Shown in pieces: positions 5,727 to 6,600 of a stretch of DNA of 6,600 bases (its first letter is position 1; each line of letters opens with the position of its first letter). The translations under genes were made by a program, and so were the position numbers. The notes beneath the pieces were generated by a model. It did not search any database and was not told the origin of the DNA. It saw nothing but the letters and a program-made list of their open reading frames with translations. The stretch lies in NCBI GenBank assembly GCA_007123015.1, contig SKSL01000164.1:1-6600 (forward strand). Direction: 5' to 3'. This stretch comes from Natronohydrobacter sp. GTDB taxonomy: Bacteria > Pseudomonadota > Alphaproteobacteria > Rhodobacterales > Rhodobacteraceae.

Positions 5727-6600
5727 AGTCAAAAGCTGTGCAAGCCGTTTCAGGCCGGTCACGGCCCAATGTATCCAGCGTGCTTGATTCATGCAGGAAA
5801 CCCGGCATCGGGGTCATGGCGACCAGCGCAGTCCGTGTGGCCACGGGCATCGGCTGGCGCATCTGGCCATTCCAGTCGCGATAGGTGATCGCTGCGCCCT
5901 TGAAGGCGGCAAGTTCGAACGCATCACCAAGAATATAGTCGCGCAGCGCCACAGGGTCGCTGGTGTTCAGCCGCGTCACGGCCTCGCCCACGGACCGCAC
6001 CGCCGCCCAGGCCGCATAGTCCACAGCGCCCATCGGGCGGTCAGCCTGTCGCTTGAAACGCAGTTGCAATTGCGCTGCGCCAAAGGCTTCGACCCGGTCG
6101 GACCACGCATCGGGGCGCGCGCCAGCAGATCCTGCGACCGGGCGGGGTTCCCATGCGTTGAATTCAAGGAAAGGGCCGAAATCGTCTGACTCGTCTGCAA
6201 CCAGCATCACATGATGGCTGGGGAAATCCTGCGTGAAAAGCGGGAATTCCTGGCCGATATTGCGCCGCATGTCGGAATCGGTGTCCCAATCCCTTTCGGC
6301 CCGCAATCTTGCGCCGAATTTCGTCGCGGACTGGCGCAGCGCCTCGGCAAAAGCGCGGTCCGCGTCGCGCGGGCCTGTGATCATGACCAGATCGGTCCAG
6401 CGTTTTGTTACCAGAAACTGCATCAGCGCGTCGGCGCGCATGGCGTAGCTGGGCATGGTGTGCAGCACATTCGCGCGGCAGTCCGCTTCGCGCAAGCTTT
6501 CGGATTCCGCACTTGCATTGAAGATCAGGGCATCCTCTGCCTCGGGCAGATCGGCCAGAGCGAGAAGCGCGTCAGCAGGGGCATTCACGACCAGAATGCG
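5725..6600 (-). CDS. Type-1 periplasmic binding protein of the PQQ-linked ABC system (N-terminus outside window)
   Basis: The frame is open from the window edge, starting ...RILVVNAPADALL, and 291 residues are visible; the family is longer by very roughly 80-120 residues, so the start and any signal peptide lie to the right. The fold is that of the branched-chain-amino-acid-receptor type (type 1 periplasmic binding protein). Family landmarks in visible numbering are ADCRANVLHTMPS (40-52), a KRWTDLVMITGP block, PLFTQDF, a VADESDDFG segment with WEPRPVAGSAG, then DYAAWAAVRSVGEAVTR, ELAAFKG and the C-terminal LDTLGRDRPETAC. This is characteristic of TIGR03863, the substrate-binding protein of the PQQ-dependent alcohol dehydrogenase system. 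Cys41 and Cys287 may form a disulfide. The gene is the furthest upstream operon member seen, 13 bases before the propeller. The ligand is unknown. Confidence 0.9.
   Translation of the reverse strand, partial: RILVVNAPADALLALADLPEAEDALIFNASAESESLREADCRANVLHTMPSYAMRADALMQFLVTKRWTDLVMITGPRDADRAFAEALRQSATKFGARLRAERDWDTDSDMRRNIGQEFPLFTQDFPSHHVMLVADESDDFGPFLEFNAWEPRPVAGSAGARPDAWSDRVEAFGAAQLQLRFKRQADRPMGAVDYAAWAAVRSVGEAVTRLNTSDPVALRDYILGDAFELAAFKGAAITYRDWNGQMRQPMPVATRTALVAMTPMPGFLHESSTLDTLGRDRPETACTAFD

Noticed and set aside
4737..5792. Longer beta-propeller start, 27 residues upstream
   Set aside because: It would overlap the binding-protein gene and put 27 residues before an obvious signal peptide; the ATG at 5711 has a good ribosome binding site.
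1..6600. CRISPR array, tRNA or rRNA gene, toxin-antitoxin pair
   Set aside because: No regularly spaced repeats, cloverleaf, rRNA core motifs or small paired genes were seen.

Overview
The window is GC-rich DNA, most likely from an alphaproteobacterium of the Rhodobacteraceae type. This is inferred from base composition, codon use and resemblance of the proteins to families I know from that group; no taxonomic marker gene is present. It has three parts.

Left part (1 to about 912, minus strand): a decayed copy of an IS256-family insertion sequence. Its transposase can still be read piecewise in three reading-frame segments. It is broken by at least two small insertions, each carrying a perfect short inverted repeat, and by a stop just after the second catalytic Asp. 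It is followed by about 545 bases (913-1457) with no believable gene. That stretch holds a strong palindrome (1228-1256) that looks like a dispersed bacterial palindromic repeat, and a weak Pho-box-like direct repeat (1311-1328).

Middle part (1458-2672, plus strand): a full-length two-domain chromate transporter, chrA. No chrB-type regulator is visible beside it. It ends 4 bases from the stop codon of the convergent operon on its right.

Right part (2677 to the window edge, minus strand): a tightly packed operon, read right to left. It encodes a type-1 periplasmic binding protein (its start lies beyond the window), a secreted seven-bladed YVTN beta-propeller, an ABC ATPase, an ABC-2-type permease, and a small secreted Sel1-repeat protein. 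Junctions are 13 nt, TGATG, ATGA and 13 nt. The first four are the set that families TIGR03863, TIGR03866, TIGR03864 and TIGR03861 describe as travelling with PQQ-dependent alcohol dehydrogenases; the quinoprotein dehydrogenase and its cytochrome would be expected to the right of the window. The substrate is not established. An export-type permease joined to a receptor-type binding protein and a periplasmic propeller is an unusual architecture. Its resemblance to the lanthanide-transport (lut) locus of methylotrophs makes it the most interesting object here. It is a known family set rather than a wholly new system; the Sel1 protein appended at its end is the least explained part.
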